64,000 bases of DNA from Phaeobacter sp. 11ANDIMAR09 (GCF_001294455.1 NZ_LIKT01000019.1:1-64000), one strand, 5' to 3'. Shown: positions 7,096 to 16,862, numbered from the stretch's first letter. The notes: generated from the letters alone by a model not told the origin. Made by a program: numbers and translations.

Positions 7096-9906
7096 ATGTC
7101 TGATCACCTGTACATCACCCGCCTTCCTATTGCCTATGATCCTGATCTCGGCGCCGAGTCCCGTGACCTGGTTTCTGGGCTCTCATCCGAAGCAGGACAG
7201 TTGATCGCCGGAGCCGCTGGCTCCAGCCCTTATCTGCGCAGTTTGATTGAGCAGGAGGCAGCTTGGATCGGCGAGGCCTTGAGCGCTCCAAAACAAGCGC
7301 TGGCGGGCGTTTTGGCAGAATGCCGGGCACTGGCGCCTGATCAGCTGAAACCCGGGTTGCGGCAGGCCAAACGGCGGCTCGCACTCTTGACGGCGCTGTG
7401 TGATCTCTGCGGTGGCTGGTCGCTGGAAGAGGTGACAACGGCCCTGACGGATTTTGGCGCTCTGAGCGCGGATGTGGCGATCAAGGCCGAAATCGCCAGG
7501 CTGATCCGCCGCAAGAAACTGCCGGGCCTCACCGAGGCGGATATCGAGACCGCAGGCGGGCTCAGCATTCTTGCCATGGGGAAAATGGGCGCACATGAGC
7601 TGAACTACAGCTCGGATATCGACCTGATCTGCCTGTTTGACGAGACCCGCTTTGATCCAGACGATTTTTTCGAAGCGCGGCAGGGTATGGCGCGGGCGAC
7701 CCGCAATATGTGCACGACGCTGAGCGAACGCACGGCGGATGGCTATGTCTTTCGCACCGACCTGCGGCTGCGCCCCGATCCGGCCGTCACCCCCGCCTGT
7801 CTCGCTATGGAGGCGGCTGAGCGCTATTATGAAAGCCTGGGGCGAACCTGGGAGCGGGCGGCCTATATCAAGGCGCGACCCTGCGCCGGGGATATCGCCG
7901 CGGGCGAGGCATTCCTCAAAACCCTGCGGCCCTTTGTTTGGCGTCGCCACCTGGATTTTGCCGCCATTCAGGACGCCCATGACATGCGCCTGCGGATCCG
8001 CGAAAACAAAGGCACAGGTGGGCCGATCACCGTGCCCGGGCATGATATGAAACTGGGGCGTGGTGGTATCCGCGAGATCGAGTTCTTCACCCAGACCCGG
8101 CAGCTGATCGCCGGCGGGCGCGACGAGGAGCTGCGCCTGCGGGGCACCGTTGAAGGGTTGGCGGCGCTGGCGCAAAAGGACTGGATCCCATCTGATGTGG
8201 CAGCCCGGCTGAGCGAGCACTATCGCGCCCACCGTGAGGTGGAGCACCGTATTCAGATGGTGCATGACGCGCAGACCCACAGGATGCCAAACTCCGCCGA
8301 AGGCATCGCGCGGGTGGCCTGTCTGATGGGGGAAGATCCAGCAGATCTGCAGGCGGTCATCCGCAAACGGCTGGTCGAGGTTCATGACTTGACCGAGGAT
8401 TTCTTTGCGCCCGATGCGGTGGCCCAAACCAAAGCTGCGATCCCCGATGGCTTTGACAAAAACGTCATTGCGCGCTGGCGCGGCTATCCTGCGCTGCGGT
8501 CTGAACGGGGCGCGCAGATCTTTGACCGGCTCAAGCCGGAGCTACTGGATCGTCTGTCACGCACCGCCAAACCTGCCGAAGCGCTCTTGGCCCTAGATGG
8601 TTTCTTGGCGGGCCTGCCTGCCGGGGTGCAGCTGTTTTCCCTGTTCGAGGCCAATCCACATCTGATGGATCTCTTGGTGGATATCGTTGGCACCTCGCAT
8701 GCGTTGGCAGGTTTCTTGTCGCGCAACTCCGGTGTTTTTGATGCCGTGATTGGTGGCAGTTTCTTTGAGGACTGGCCGGGCGGGGACGTGCTGCGCCAAG
8801 AGCTGGAGGCGGTGCTGGCGCAGGAAGATGACTATGAAACGCAGCTCGATGCCGCGCGCCGCTGGTGTAAGGAATGGCATTTCCGCATTGGGGTGCACCA
8901 TCTGCGGGGGCTGTTGGATGCCAGGGCTGCAGGGGCACAGTATGGCGAATTGGCCGAGGCTGTAATCCAGGCGCTGTTTCCACGTGTTGTCGCCCAGTTC
9001 TCTGTCAAACATGGGCCGCCTCCGGGAAAGGGACCCATTGTCATTGCCATGGGCTCCCTGGGCGCTGGGCAGATCAATGCCCAGTCAGATCTCGATATCA
9101 TTGTTGTCTATGATCCCGAGGAAGCAGAGATGTCACAGGGGCGCAAATCGCTGGCCACGCGCCCCTACTATGCCCGGCTGACCCAGGCGTTGATCACAGC
9201 TCTTGCGGCGCCGATGTCACAGGGGCGCCTGTATGAGGTGGACATGCGGCTGCGTCCTTCGGGCAATAAGGGACCGGTGGCCACCAGCTGGTCAGCCTTT
9301 ACTCACTATCAGGAAAACGAAGCCTGGGTCTGGGAACATCTGGCACTGACACGGGCGCGGGTCATTGCTGGTGAAACGGGGTTGATGCAGGCCTTTGAGA
9401 GCTTCCGCCATAAAGTGCTTGGAACACCCCGGCAGACCGTAGCCGTGCTGGGTGAGGTGGCGCATATGCGCGACCGTCTGGCAGCGGCAAAAACGCCTTC
9501 TGGTGTCTGGGACGCCAAGACTGGTGCAGGGCGGATGATGGATATCGAGCTCCTGTCGCAGGCTGGCGCCTTGCTGGCGAAATCGCTGCAGCGGGATGTG
9601 GCCAGCGGGCTGGACAGCGCTGTCGCTGGTGGTTGGCTCGATGCCGCAGATGCAGTGGTTTTGCAATATGCCTATAGCCTATACTGGTCTGTGCAGACGG
9701 CGGCGCGCTTGCTGTCTGGCGCTTCTCTGGACCAAGAGACGCTGGGTGAGGGCGGCGCGCAGTTTTTGAGCCGCAGTGCCGCGTTTGAGAGCCTGCAGGA
9801 ACTGGAAAAGGCTCTGGAGAGGGCCTATGGCAACAGCGCTGCGATTATTTCGCAGACCCTAGAAAAGGAAGCGGCGGATGCAGAGCCTGGCGGAACTGGA
9901 TCATAA
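7096..9906 (+). CDS. glnE: Bifunctional glutamine synthetase adenylyltransferase/deadenylase
   Basis: GlnE attaches AMP to, and phosphorolytically removes it from, a Tyr on glutamine synthetase in response to PII. The roughly 936-residue product has two nucleotidyltransferase domains, each with the G-x(10)-SDxD signature: MGKMGAHELNYSSDIDL near residue 160 and MGSLGAGQINAQSDLDI near residue 650. Helical linkers (GIREIEFFTQ, EVEHRIQMVHD) follow the first, and the length fits the family. The start is uncertain: an AGGCGGA at 7076-7082 sits 4 bases before a GTG at 7087 and 13 before the ATG at 7096. Its 3' end overlaps the next frame by 29 bp. Confidence 0.93.
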   Translation: MSDHLYITRLPIAYDPDLGAESRDLVSGLSSEAGQLIAGAAGSSPYLRSLIEQEAAWIGEALSAPKQALAGVLAECRALAPDQLKPGLRQAKRRLALLTALCDLCGGWSLEEVTTALTDFGALSADVAIKAEIARLIRRKKLPGLTEADIETAGGLSILAMGKMGAHELNYSSDIDLICLFDETRFDPDDFFEARQGMARATRNMCTTLSERTADGYVFRTDLRLRPDPAVTPACLAMEAAERYYESLGRTWERAAYIKARPCAGDIAAGEAFLKTLRPFVWRRHLDFAAIQDAHDMRLRIRENKGTGGPITVPGHDMKLGRGGIREIEFFTQTRQLIAGGRDEELRLRGTVEGLAALAQKDWIPSDVAARLSEHYRAHREVEHRIQMVHDAQTHRMPNSAEGIARVACLMGEDPADLQAVIRKRLVEVHDLTEDFFAPDAVAQTKAAIPDGFDKNVIARWRGYPALRSERGAQIFDRLKPELLDRLSRTAKPAEALLALDGFLAGLPAGVQLFSLFEANPHLMDLLVDIVGTSHALAGFLSRNSGVFDAVIGGSFFEDWPGGDVLRQELEAVLAQEDDYETQLDAARRWCKEWHFRIGVHHLRGLLDARAAGAQYGELAEAVIQALFPRVVAQFSVKHGPPPGKGPIVIAMGSLGAGQINAQSDLDIIVVYDPEEAEMSQGRKSLATRPYYARLTQALITALAAPMSQGRLYEVDMRLRPSGNKGPVATSWSAFTHYQENEAWVWEHLALTRARVIAGETGLMQAFESFRHKVLGTPRQTVAVLGEVAHMRDRLAAAKTPSGVWDAKTGAGRMMDIELLSQAGALLAKSLQRDVASGLDSAVAGGWLDAADAVVLQYAYSLYWSVQTAARLLSGASLDQETLGEGGAQFLSRSAAFESLQELEKALERAYGNSAAIISQTLEKEAADAEPGGTGS

Positions 9907-10150
9907 ACAGCTCATTCGAGAGGCCTACCGGATTGAGGGCATCACCGCGAGCCAGTGCCGGAGTATCTTTTTGGACTGGGCGCTGAGCCTGCCTGTGCAT
10001 CTGGAGAACAGGCAGGCCATTACGGATTTGCTGGCGCATTACGGCGGTGAACCGGCGGACCACCCGATGACCCTGGTGCTGCGCGAAGGGTTGGAAGAAA
10101 CCGTGAAGCCGCGCCGTCGCGGTGGTTGGCGCTCGCGGCCGCGTGACTGA
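9878..10150 (+). CDS. Small conserved-looking hypothetical protein overlapping glnE
   Basis: A 90-residue frame opens 29 bp inside the end of glnE, with GGAAG just upstream of its ATG. The product is acidic and helical (LDHKQLIREAYRIEG), has an MTLVLREGLEE segment, and ends in a very basic tail (RRRGGWRSRPRD). Codon usage matches the neighbours. I do not recognise a family. The overlap suggests translational coupling to glnE, but a functional link is only inferred. Confidence 0.7.
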   Translation: MQSLAELDHKQLIREAYRIEGITASQCRSIFLDWALSLPVHLENRQAITDLLAHYGGEPADHPMTLVLREGLEETVKPRRRGGWRSRPRD

Positions 10151-10395
10151 GTGTCTGCAAGCTGCTGCTGCGCCGAACGCGTGTCCCGCTGCAGGCAGTC
10201 TTGCCCTGATTTGGGGCCCGTCCAGGAGGGCAAAGCTGCAAGAGTGGCGGTTCGCGAGGCATAGACGGGATTCTGAAATAGATTTCGATTTCGTTAAATT
10301 GGACTAAATTTGTCGCAATCCTGCCCCGTTTACGGATCAGATTGGCTTTGAACCACAGCGCCGGGTGTCACCGGTGATTGGCAAGGAGCAGAGCA

Positions 10396-11169
10396 ATGAT
10401 GACCCTTCGCAGACTTTTCCTCACAGCAATGGCCTGCAGCCTGTCGGCCTGTGCAACGGTAGATATCCCTTCGCGCAACGCGCCCTTCGAAAGCCTGCCG
10501 GACAGTTACGGAGCAATTGCTCCGGGCTATGATCCCATCGATACGCAATTGCTGCAGATTCAGCCCCAGTCGGTCACGCCCGTCATTGCGGTCGATACCT
10601 TTGCCAGTGAACCTAACCCCGGTCCCACGGCGGGAGTGCTGGGCAATGTTGCCGGTTCTGATATGACGATCTCCAAGGTGACTGTGCGTGTGCCACGTAC
10701 TTTGGAGGTTTCTGAAGCGAACCGCTATCTGCCTCAGGGCGATATCGTCTGGCGTGAGGATCCTCTGGGGGACCGTCATGCTCAGGTTCAGGCCATCGTA
10801 CAATCGGCACTGGAGGCAGGTGTGCGCCCCCTGTCTGGTCCGGTACAGGCTGAACTTGATGTCGAGGTCCTACGGTTTCACGCCCTGACCCAAAAGGCGC
10901 GCTATACCACCGGTGGGGTGCATTCGATTGCCTTTACCATGGTGCTGCGAGATGTGCAGACCGGAGAAGTCCTCACACAGGCGCGCGAGGTCGAGGCCGA
11001 TCTGACGGCCTATGGCGGGCGACGTGCTTTGGTGGCCATCGCCGAAGGCCGGACCCAGAAGGTGCGGATCACCGGATTTCTGGCCAAGGTGATCCAACAG
11101 GAAATCCTTGCTCCTGGCAGCCGCGAGCCACGGCGTGGTGGGCTGATCCAGGCACTGAACAAGCTCTAA
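10396..11169 (+). CDS. Lipoprotein of unknown function (DUF6778-like)
   Basis: The 257-residue protein has a lipoprotein signal: MMTLRRLFLTAMACSLSAC, with a lipobox LSAC and Cys19. The mature part has a flexible N-terminus and a beta-rich domain ending in GFLAKVIQQEIL. It resembles Rhodobacterales lipoproteins I recall under DUF6778, an assignment made from memory. AAGGAG precedes the ATG by seven bases. It is followed after 88 bp by an rRNA methyltransferase-like gene on the same strand, with no evident functional link. Confidence 0.8.
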   Translation: MMTLRRLFLTAMACSLSACATVDIPSRNAPFESLPDSYGAIAPGYDPIDTQLLQIQPQSVTPVIAVDTFASEPNPGPTAGVLGNVAGSDMTISKVTVRVPRTLEVSEANRYLPQGDIVWREDPLGDRHAQVQAIVQSALEAGVRPLSGPVQAELDVEVLRFHALTQKARYTTGGVHSIAFTMVLRDVQTGEVLTQAREVEADLTAYGGRRALVAIAEGRTQKVRITGFLAKVIQQEILAPGSREPRRGGLIQALNKL

Positions 11170-11257
11170 AGAGTTTCTGAGCTCTGCTACTGGTTTTGGG
11201 GTCGCATCACGGGTGCTGGCCCCTTTCCCTGTTGACAGGATAGGGCTAAGAGGGGGC

Positions 11258-12472
11258 ATGACAGCCACATCCCCTGCGCCAGAGCGCCCCCGTGTAAAAC
11301 TCCTGCCCAAAGCCAATGCCCGCGCCCTGCGCCATGGCTTTCCCTGGGTCTATTCCAACGAGCTGGTGACCGACCGGCGCACCCGCAAGCTGGAGCCGGG
11401 CAGCCTGGCCGTTTTGCTGGACGAGGCGCAGACCCCCATGGGGACCGTTGCGGTGAACCCAACCAGCAAGATCATCTGCCGGATGTTGGACCGCGATCCA
11501 GAGGCGGTGATTGATCAAGCCTGGTTTCAGACCCGGATTGCGCAGGCCTTTGCCCTGCGCTCCCAGCTCTATGATGCGCCTTTCTATCGTCTGATCCATG
11601 CCGAAGCAGACGGGCTGCCGGGCGTGGTGATCGACCGCTTTGGAGATACCTGCGTTGTCCAGCCCAATGCGGCATGGGCTGAGACCCATCTGGCTGAGCT
11701 GGCGGCGGCGCTGGCAGAAGTTACTGGCTGCAGCACCATTTTGAAAAACGCCTCTGGGCGGACCCGCGGGCTGGAAGGGCTGGATGACGAAAGCCAGACC
11801 CTGCTGGGCGCGACACCAACCGCTCCGGTACCCGTTGAAATGAACGGCGCCACCTATATGGCGGATCTGACAGGCGGGCAAAAAACCGGCTTGTTTTATG
11901 ACCAACGTGAAAACCATGCCTTTGCGGCCCGTCTGGTGCCCGAGGGCGGCGATGTGCTGGATTTGTTTTCTCACGTTGGCGGCTTTGGCCTGGCGATGCG
12001 GGCCGCCGGCGCCGGCACCGTGACCTGTGTTGATGGCTCGGCTGCAGCGTTGGATCTGGCCGGGCAGGGGGCGGCTGCTTCGGGCTTTGGCGATAGTTTC
12101 ACGGCCCGTCAAGGCGATGCCTTTGACCAACTGGCGGCCCTAGCGGAGGAAGGGCGCAGCTTTGATGTGGTGATCTGTGATCCCCCGGCCTTTGCCCCGT
12201 CAAAGCAGGCGCTAGAGGCTGGTCTGCGCGCCTATGAACGGATTGCCAAACTCGCGGCGCCCTTGGTGAAACCCGGCGGCTATCTTGGCCTGTGTTCTTG
12301 CTCGCATGCCGCAGATCTGGCGCGGTTCCGCAATGCCTCGGCGCGGGGCATTGGTCGGGCAGGGCGGCGCGGCCAGCTGATCTACACCGGCTATGCAGGC
12401 GCAGATCATCCGCAATTGCCGCAACTGGCAGAAAGTGGCTATCTGAAAGCCGTCTTCTTCCGGCTGGACTGA
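11258..12472 (+). CDS. RlmI/RlmK-like class I SAM-dependent rRNA methyltransferase
   Basis: The 404-residue protein has an N-terminal PUA-like RNA-binding region (ARALRHGFPWVYSNEL onward), a central EEHD-like region, and a Rossmann methyltransferase domain with motif I VLDLFSHVGGFGLAM, catalytic motif ICDPPAFAPSKQ and a second cysteine motif GLCSCSH. This is the layout of m5C rRNA methyltransferases such as E. coli RlmI, which modifies 23S rRNA. The exact target base cannot be inferred. The ATG follows an AGAGGGGG purine run. The PIN gene starts eight bases after its stop, so the two are probably co-transcribed. Confidence 0.88.
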   Translation: MTATSPAPERPRVKLLPKANARALRHGFPWVYSNELVTDRRTRKLEPGSLAVLLDEAQTPMGTVAVNPTSKIICRMLDRDPEAVIDQAWFQTRIAQAFALRSQLYDAPFYRLIHAEADGLPGVVIDRFGDTCVVQPNAAWAETHLAELAAALAEVTGCSTILKNASGRTRGLEGLDDESQTLLGATPTAPVPVEMNGATYMADLTGGQKTGLFYDQRENHAFAARLVPEGGDVLDLFSHVGGFGLAMRAAGAGTVTCVDGSAAALDLAGQGAAASGFGDSFTARQGDAFDQLAALAEEGRSFDVVICDPPAFAPSKQALEAGLRAYERIAKLAAPLVKPGGYLGLCSCSHAADLARFRNASARGIGRAGRRGQLIYTGYAGADHPQLPQLAESGYLKAVFFRLD

Positions 12473-12480
12473 ACCTGCAC

Positions 12481-13026
12481 ATGAAGCTGCTGCTGGATAC
12501 CTGTGTGCTATACCCTACCGTGATGCGGGAAATGCTGATCGGCGCGGCAGCACAGGGCGCTTTCACACCGCTGTGGTCGGCACGGATTCTGGAAGAGTGG
12601 AGCCGGGCCGCGCTAAAACTCGGTCCCGAAGGTGCAGCCCAGGCTGGTGCCGAGGTGGCGTTGCTCAAGGCCAATTGGCCTGGGGCCATCGTCGCTCCGG
12701 CCCCAGGGGTCGAGGCGCGACTTTACTTGCCGGATGCCGCCGATGTGCATGTGTTGGCCGCCGCCATCACGGGCCATGCAGATGCCATTGTGACGGTCAA
12801 TAACAAGGACTTTCCACGCCACACCTTAGCCGAAGAAGGCTTGCAACGTATTGGCCCTGATCAGCTGCTTTATGATCTCTGGCTAAAAGACAATGCGGGA
12901 TTAGAGGCGCTGGGGCAGAGGGTGCTGGCCGAGGCAAACCGCCTGTCGGGCGGTGGCTGGGAGATCCGGCCCCTGTTGAAAAAGGCGCGGCTGCCGCGCC
13001 TTGCAAAGGCACTGGCAGGCCTGTGA
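12481..13026 (+). CDS. PIN-domain protein (RSP_2648 family)
   Basis: The 181-residue protein starts MKLLLDTCVLYPTVMREML, with the first acidic PIN residue (Asp6), and has the later acidic motifs LPDAADVHVLAAAI and AIVTVNNKDFP. PIN domains are Mg2+-dependent RNases. No antitoxin gene sits next to it: the upstream partner is an RNA methyltransferase, so a stand-alone RNA-processing role is more likely than a toxin-antitoxin system. The frame extends upstream inside the methyltransferase gene, but the ATG at 12481, just after that stop, gives a normal N-terminus. Confidence 0.83.
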   Translation: MKLLLDTCVLYPTVMREMLIGAAAQGAFTPLWSARILEEWSRAALKLGPEGAAQAGAEVALLKANWPGAIVAPAPGVEARLYLPDAADVHVLAAAITGHADAIVTVNNKDFPRHTLAEEGLQRIGPDQLLYDLWLKDNAGLEALGQRVLAEANRLSGGGWEIRPLLKKARLPRLAKALAGL

Positions 13027-13030
13027 GCCG

Positions 13031-14020
13031 CTACAGGGCCTTCAGCGCTTCAGCTGCAATCTCAAACGAGCGTAGTCGGGCCGTATGGTCATGTATCTGC
13101 CCGGTGATGATCACCTCATCCGGGTCAAAGCGCGTCAGGATTGCTGACAATTCACGCTTTACCGTCTCAGGATTGCCGGTGGCAGAGACCGTCAGGGCCT
13201 CGTTCACACCCGCCAATACGGGCGGCGGCAGCAGGTTTTCTATATTGTCCACTGGGCGCGGCAGTTTGCCGGGTTGGCCCAAGCGCAGGCGCGCAAAGGC
13301 TTGCTGCATGGTCGAGCGCAAACGGATGCCTTCGGCGTCGGTCTCAGCGGCAAAGACATTTACGGCGATCATTGCATGAGGCTTTTCCAGATAGGCCGAG
13401 GGGCGGAAGCTGCCTCGGTAAACCTCTAGTGCCTCTTTGAGCGCCTGCGGGGCAAAATGCGAGGCAAAGGCATAGGGCAGCCCCAACTGTGCTGCCAGTT
13501 GCGCGCCATAAAGGCTGGAACCGAGCAGCCAGACCGGGACATTGCTGCCCTGGCCGGGAAAGGCGCGGACCTTTGCCTCTGGATCTAGCGGCCCAAGAAA
13601 GCCCATGAGTTCAATCACATCCTGTGGAAAACTGTCAGCAGCACTTGGCGCCATACCGCGTCGCAACGCACGGGCGGTCAGCATGTCGGTGCCAGGCGCA
13701 CGTCCGAGCCCCAGATCAATGCGGTCGCCATAGAGTGCTGCAAGGGTGCCAAAGGCCTCTGCCACCATATAGGGCGCATGATTGGGCAACATGATGCCGC
13801 CAGCCCCGATGCGCATGGATTTGGTCTGGCTGGCGATATGGCCAATCAGTACGGCGGTGGCAGCAGAGGCGATGCCGGGCATATTGTGATGCTCCGCCAG
13901 CCAGTAGCGGTGATACCCCCAGCCCTCGGCCCGGCGTGCCAGATCAGCACTGTTTTGAAAACTCTGCGGGATTTCGCTGCCCTCAGGCACCGGAGCAAGG
14001 TCAAGAAGAGAATAGCGCAT
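13031..14020 (-). CDS. LLM-class flavin-dependent oxidoreductase
   Basis: The 329-residue protein has the bacterial luciferase-like fold: [17 protein letters not shown], the flavin-contacting [33 protein letters not shown], and a C-terminal domain ending in [11 protein letters not shown]. These residues are typical of the YhbW/MsnO8 branch of luciferase-like monooxygenases, which use FMNH2 supplied by a reductase. The substrate is unknown. It converges with the PIN gene with only four bases between them. Confidence 0.87.
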   Translation of the reverse strand: MRYSLLDLAPVPEGSEIPQSFQNSADLARRAEGWGYHRYWLAEHHNMPGIASAATAVLIGHIASQTKSMRIGAGGIMLPNHAPYMVAEAFGTLAALYGDRIDLGLGRAPGTDMLTARALRRGMAPSAADSFPQDVIELMGFLGPLDPEAKVRAFPGQGSNVPVWLLGSSLYGAQLAAQLGLPYAFASHFAPQALKEALEVYRGSFRPSAYLEKPHAMIAVNVFAAETDAEGIRLRSTMQQAFARLRLGQPGKLPRPVDNIENLLPPPVLAGVNEALTVSATGNPETVKRELSAILTRFDPDEVIITGQIHDHTARLRSFEIAAEALKAL

Positions 14021-14110
14021 GGGGATCCAATCAGGCTTCCAGTCACGGCAAGTTGAGATCTGGGTGTTTATTGCCCGGATGGCAAGAGGCAGAGGTAAAA
14101 TGACGTGATG

Positions 14111-14797
14111 TCAGGCGCCGTGCCAGCTGGCCTCCAGTCGTTCCAGTGCCGCGATGCGCTCATCTGTCTTGGGGTGCGACATCAACCAGGCCGGAGCCAT
14201 GCCCGCCCGCGCCTGGGTCAGCTCTTCGAGCTTGCGAAACAGGCTCTTTTGCGGTTCCAGCCCAATGCCCGATTTGGCCAGCAGCGCAGCGGCATATTCA
14301 TCGGCTTCATATTCGTCGCTGCGCGACAGGCGTGCCGCCAGCAGATTGGCCAACAACCCGGCAATCCAGGGGCCGACAATAGGAATATAGCGCCCCAGTA
14401 CCATCATCAGTGCAGTGCGCAGCGCATTCTGGCCTGAAAAATCAATGACACGTTTCTTGGCATGCCCCAGCGCCACATGGCCCAGCTCATGGGCAATGAC
14501 AGAGGCAAGCTCGGCCTCGGTGACCTCGCCGTTCTGGTATTTGCGGTAAAACCCGCGGGTGATGAAGATCCGCCCATCAGGTGCCGCCAGCCCATTCACC
14601 GGGTCGACCTCGTAGATGAACACTGGAATGCGCTCGATCTCCAGCGCGGCGGCCATGCGATCGGTCAGGCGTCGCAGCTTGGCATCGGCCAACTCGGTTG
14701 AGCGCGCATCCAGCTCGCGGTGGGTGCGCCAGACGGAAATCCGGTAAGAGATAAGGCCATAGATCACAGCCAGCAGGATAGGGGTAAAACGCAACAT
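14111..14797 (-). CDS. M48 family zinc metalloprotease
   Basis: The 228-residue protein has an N-terminal membrane or signal segment (FTPILLAVIYGLISY) and the zinc-protease motif HELGHVALGH, with His103, Glu104 and His107. The third ligand is probably the Glu of SDEYEADEYAA. The order matches M48 peptidases related to HtpX/BepA, which degrade or refold envelope proteins. The short N-terminus suggests anchorage to the inner membrane with the protease domain exposed; the side is not certain. Confidence 0.87.
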   Translation of the reverse strand: MLRFTPILLAVIYGLISYRISVWRTHRELDARSTELADAKLRRLTDRMAAALEIERIPVFIYEVDPVNGLAAPDGRIFITRGFYRKYQNGEVTEAELASVIAHELGHVALGHAKKRVIDFSGQNALRTALMMVLGRYIPIVGPWIAGLLANLLAARLSRSDEYEADEYAAALLAKSGIGLEPQKSLFRKLEELTQARAGMAPAWLMSHPKTDERIAALERLEASWHGA

Positions 14798-14953
14798 CTC
14801 TCAGATATGGGGCGGATTGGGCGGCAGGGCAAGAGAGCTGCGCCGGATCTCAAAGGGAATGTCGCCCAAAACGGACCTCGCCTGTCGTTCTCTGGTTGCA
14901 GATATCACTTCTGTGTTTCAGGATGGGGGAAATTGCCAAACCGTGAGAATGCA

Positions 14954-15253
14954 GTGTCAGACCCAGAGAACATCGATGGCCGTTTACACGGCGACCAGTT
15001 TGAGCCCGAGGAAAAGGACAACCTGCTAACGCGGCTGATCTATATGATTCTGATTGCGGTGATGATTTCTTTCGCCCAGACGGTGCTCGCAACCGCCACT
15101 GTGCTCCAGTTCATTGTCATGGCGATCAGCAAGGAGCCAAACGAGCGGCTGGCGGATTTTGGCACCGACCTCGGCATCTGGATCGCCAAGGCCGCGCGCT
15201 ATCAGATGGCGGCCAGCAACGTCAAACCCTGGCCTTGGACCGAACTGGACTAA
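14954..15253 (+). CDS. DUF4389 small membrane protein
   Basis: The 99-residue product has a hydrophilic N-terminus and two hydrophobic segments (LIYMILIAVMISFAQTVL and TATVLQFIVMAI), followed by the family-typical KEPNERLADFGTDLGIW and a KPWPW C-terminus. This is the pattern of DUF4389 proteins, whose role is unknown. I chose the GTG at 14954 because longer starts run into sequence that looks intergenic. It is transcribed divergently from the M48 gene. Confidence 0.8.
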   Translation: MSDPENIDGRLHGDQFEPEEKDNLLTRLIYMILIAVMISFAQTVLATATVLQFIVMAISKEPNERLADFGTDLGIWIAKAARYQMAASNVKPWPWTELD

Positions 15254-15339
15254 GATCACCCTCGGGTTTGGCCAAAGCCGGACCTTGGCCTAATCCGCTG
15301 CCCTGATCCCTGCCATCTGCGCCGCAGGGATACACTGCT

Positions 15340-15390
15340 ATCATCTTTCCAAAAATATTCCCGCCGGAGGCCTTGCCCAAAGGGCAATCC
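15340..15390. repeat. Diverged partial copy of the dispersed intergenic element
   Basis: The segment around 15347-15371 (CCAAAAATATTCCCGCCGGA core) is related, in reverse orientation, to the CTCCGGGATATTTTTGGCC part of the elements at 48115 and 50953. It is followed by a small hairpin, TTGCCC-AAA-GGGCAA (15373-15387). It lies between two convergent genes. Confidence 0.4.
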
Positions 15391-15436
15391 CTTAGGAGGT
15401 CGTTTCCAGTCAAGCGGGGCAGTGGAGGATGAGTTT

Positions 15437-16621
15437 CTAACGCGTCAATTCTTTCATGCCGCGCTCTAACCCGTCCAGGGTCATCGGCACCATGCGGTCC
15501 TCAAAAATCTCGCGGACCATGCCAATGGAATGGGTGTAATCCCAATGCTTCTGCGGCACCGGATTGATCCAAAGGTGGCTTTGCCACTGATCCCGGGCGC
15601 GCTGCAACCAAACCTGACCCGCCTCTTGGTTCCAGTGTTCATTGGCGCCCCCCGGATAGGCTATTTCATAGGGGGACATCGAGGCATCGCCAACAAAGAT
15701 GCATTTGTAATCCGGCCCATAGGTGCGCAGCACCTCATGGGTGGGCAGCTGCGCATCCCAGCGCCGCCGGTTGTCGCGCCATACACCCTCGTAAAGGCAA
15801 TTATGGAAGTAGAAATACTCCAGATGTTTGAACTCGGTTCTGGCAGCTGAAAACAGCTCTTCCACCACTTTGATATGGGGATCCATTGAGCCGCCCACGT
15901 CAAGAAACAGCAGGACCTTCACCGCATTGTGGCGCTCGGGACGGGTTTTGACGTCCAGATAGCCATGTTCGGCAGTGGCGCGAATTGTGTTGTCGAGGTC
16001 CAGCTCCTCATGAGCGCCCTCGCGCACCCAGCGGCGCAGGCGTTTCAGCGCCACTTTGATATTGCGGGTGCCCAGTTCCACATCGCCGTCGAGGTTCTTG
16101 AATTCGCGCTTGTCCCAGACCTTGACCGCGCGCTGGTGGCGGCTTTCCTTCTGGCCGATGCGCACACCTTCGGGATTGTAGCCATAGGCGCCAAAGGGCG
16201 AGGTGCCGCCGGTCCCAACCCATTTATTGCCGCCCTCATGGCGGCCCTGTTGCTCTTCGAGCCGCTGTTTCAGCGTCTCCATCAGTTTCTCGAACCCACC
16301 CATGGCTTCGATCTCGGCCTTTTCTTCGGCGCTCAGGTGTTTTTCCGACATTTTGCGCAGCCAGTCTTCGGGAATGTCCACCGCCTCCATCACCGCTGAA
16401 TGCGGGATCGCCTCCAGCCCCTTGAAGGTCGCAGCAAAGGCGCGGTCGAACTTGTCGATATTGCGCTCATCCTTGACCATGGCGGCACGGGCCAGAAAGT
16501 AGAAGGCCTCGATGTCATAGGTCACCAGCCCCTTTTTCATCCCCTCCAGAAAGGTGAGGTATTCCCGCAGGGAGACCGGAATCGACGCCTTGCGCAGGTT
16601 TTCAAAAAAGGGCTGAAACAT
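15437..16621 (-). CDS. VWA domain (CoxE-like) protein
   Basis: The 394-residue protein has an N-terminal region typical of CoxE-type proteins (SLREYLTFLEGMKKGLV) and a C-terminal von Willebrand A domain with the metal site written DVGGSM (usual consensus DxSxS, so the first Ser is Gly). VWA proteins of this kind work with a MoxR AAA+ ATPase as metal-inserting or protein-remodelling chaperones, and a moxR gene lies 2 kb upstream on the same strand. The protein is probably cytoplasmic. A small membrane protein gene ends 21 bp before its start. Confidence 0.87.
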   Translation of the reverse strand: MFQPFFENLRKASIPVSLREYLTFLEGMKKGLVTYDIEAFYFLARAAMVKDERNIDKFDRAFAATFKGLEAIPHSAVMEAVDIPEDWLRKMSEKHLSAEEKAEIEAMGGFEKLMETLKQRLEEQQGRHEGGNKWVGTGGTSPFGAYGYNPEGVRIGQKESRHQRAVKVWDKREFKNLDGDVELGTRNIKVALKRLRRWVREGAHEELDLDNTIRATAEHGYLDVKTRPERHNAVKVLLFLDVGGSMDPHIKVVEELFSAARTEFKHLEYFYFHNCLYEGVWRDNRRRWDAQLPTHEVLRTYGPDYKCIFVGDASMSPYEIAYPGGANEHWNQEAGQVWLQRARDQWQSHLWINPVPQKHWDYTHSIGMVREIFEDRMVPMTLDGLERGMKELTR

Positions 16622-16642
16622 AGAAGAGCCTTTCGCGACGGG

Positions 16643-16810
16643 TTAGGCCAGCATGCGATGGAGCACGATGGTGGCGATGACCCCCACAATAGCAAAAGCG
16701 ATGGCATAGACAGTGGCATATTGCAGTAAATCAGCTGTATTGCCGCCACGTTTTCGCGCCGAGTAAAGCCCCCATAGAATGCCCAGCAGGACTGCGCCAA
16801 TTACGATCAT
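16643..16810 (-). CDS. Small two-helix membrane protein
   Basis: A 55-residue frame with an ATG at 16808-16810 encodes two hydrophobic segments, MIVIGAVLLGILWGLY and YATVYAIAFAIVGVIATIVL, separated by a basic loop (SARKRGGN). The loop would sit on the cytoplasmic side. It lies between the DUF2927 and VWA genes on the same strand with short gaps, so it is probably part of that operon. Similar tiny proteins beside VWA genes occur in Rhodobacteraceae as I recall; no function is known. Confidence 0.72.
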   Translation of the reverse strand: MIVIGAVLLGILWGLYSARKRGGNTADLLQYATVYAIAFAIVGVIATIVLHRMLA

Positions 16811-16862
16811 GTTTGTTCCGCCTGTTTTTGCGCCCCCCACGGGGGTGCCGGTGTCAAAGGGA

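Noticed and set aside
7183-8427. 414-codon minus-strand frame
   Set aside because: Antisense to glnE, with no domain features.
12481-13026. Toxin-antitoxin interpretation of the PIN gene
   Set aside because: No antitoxin-like small gene adjoins it; the neighbour is an rRNA methyltransferase.
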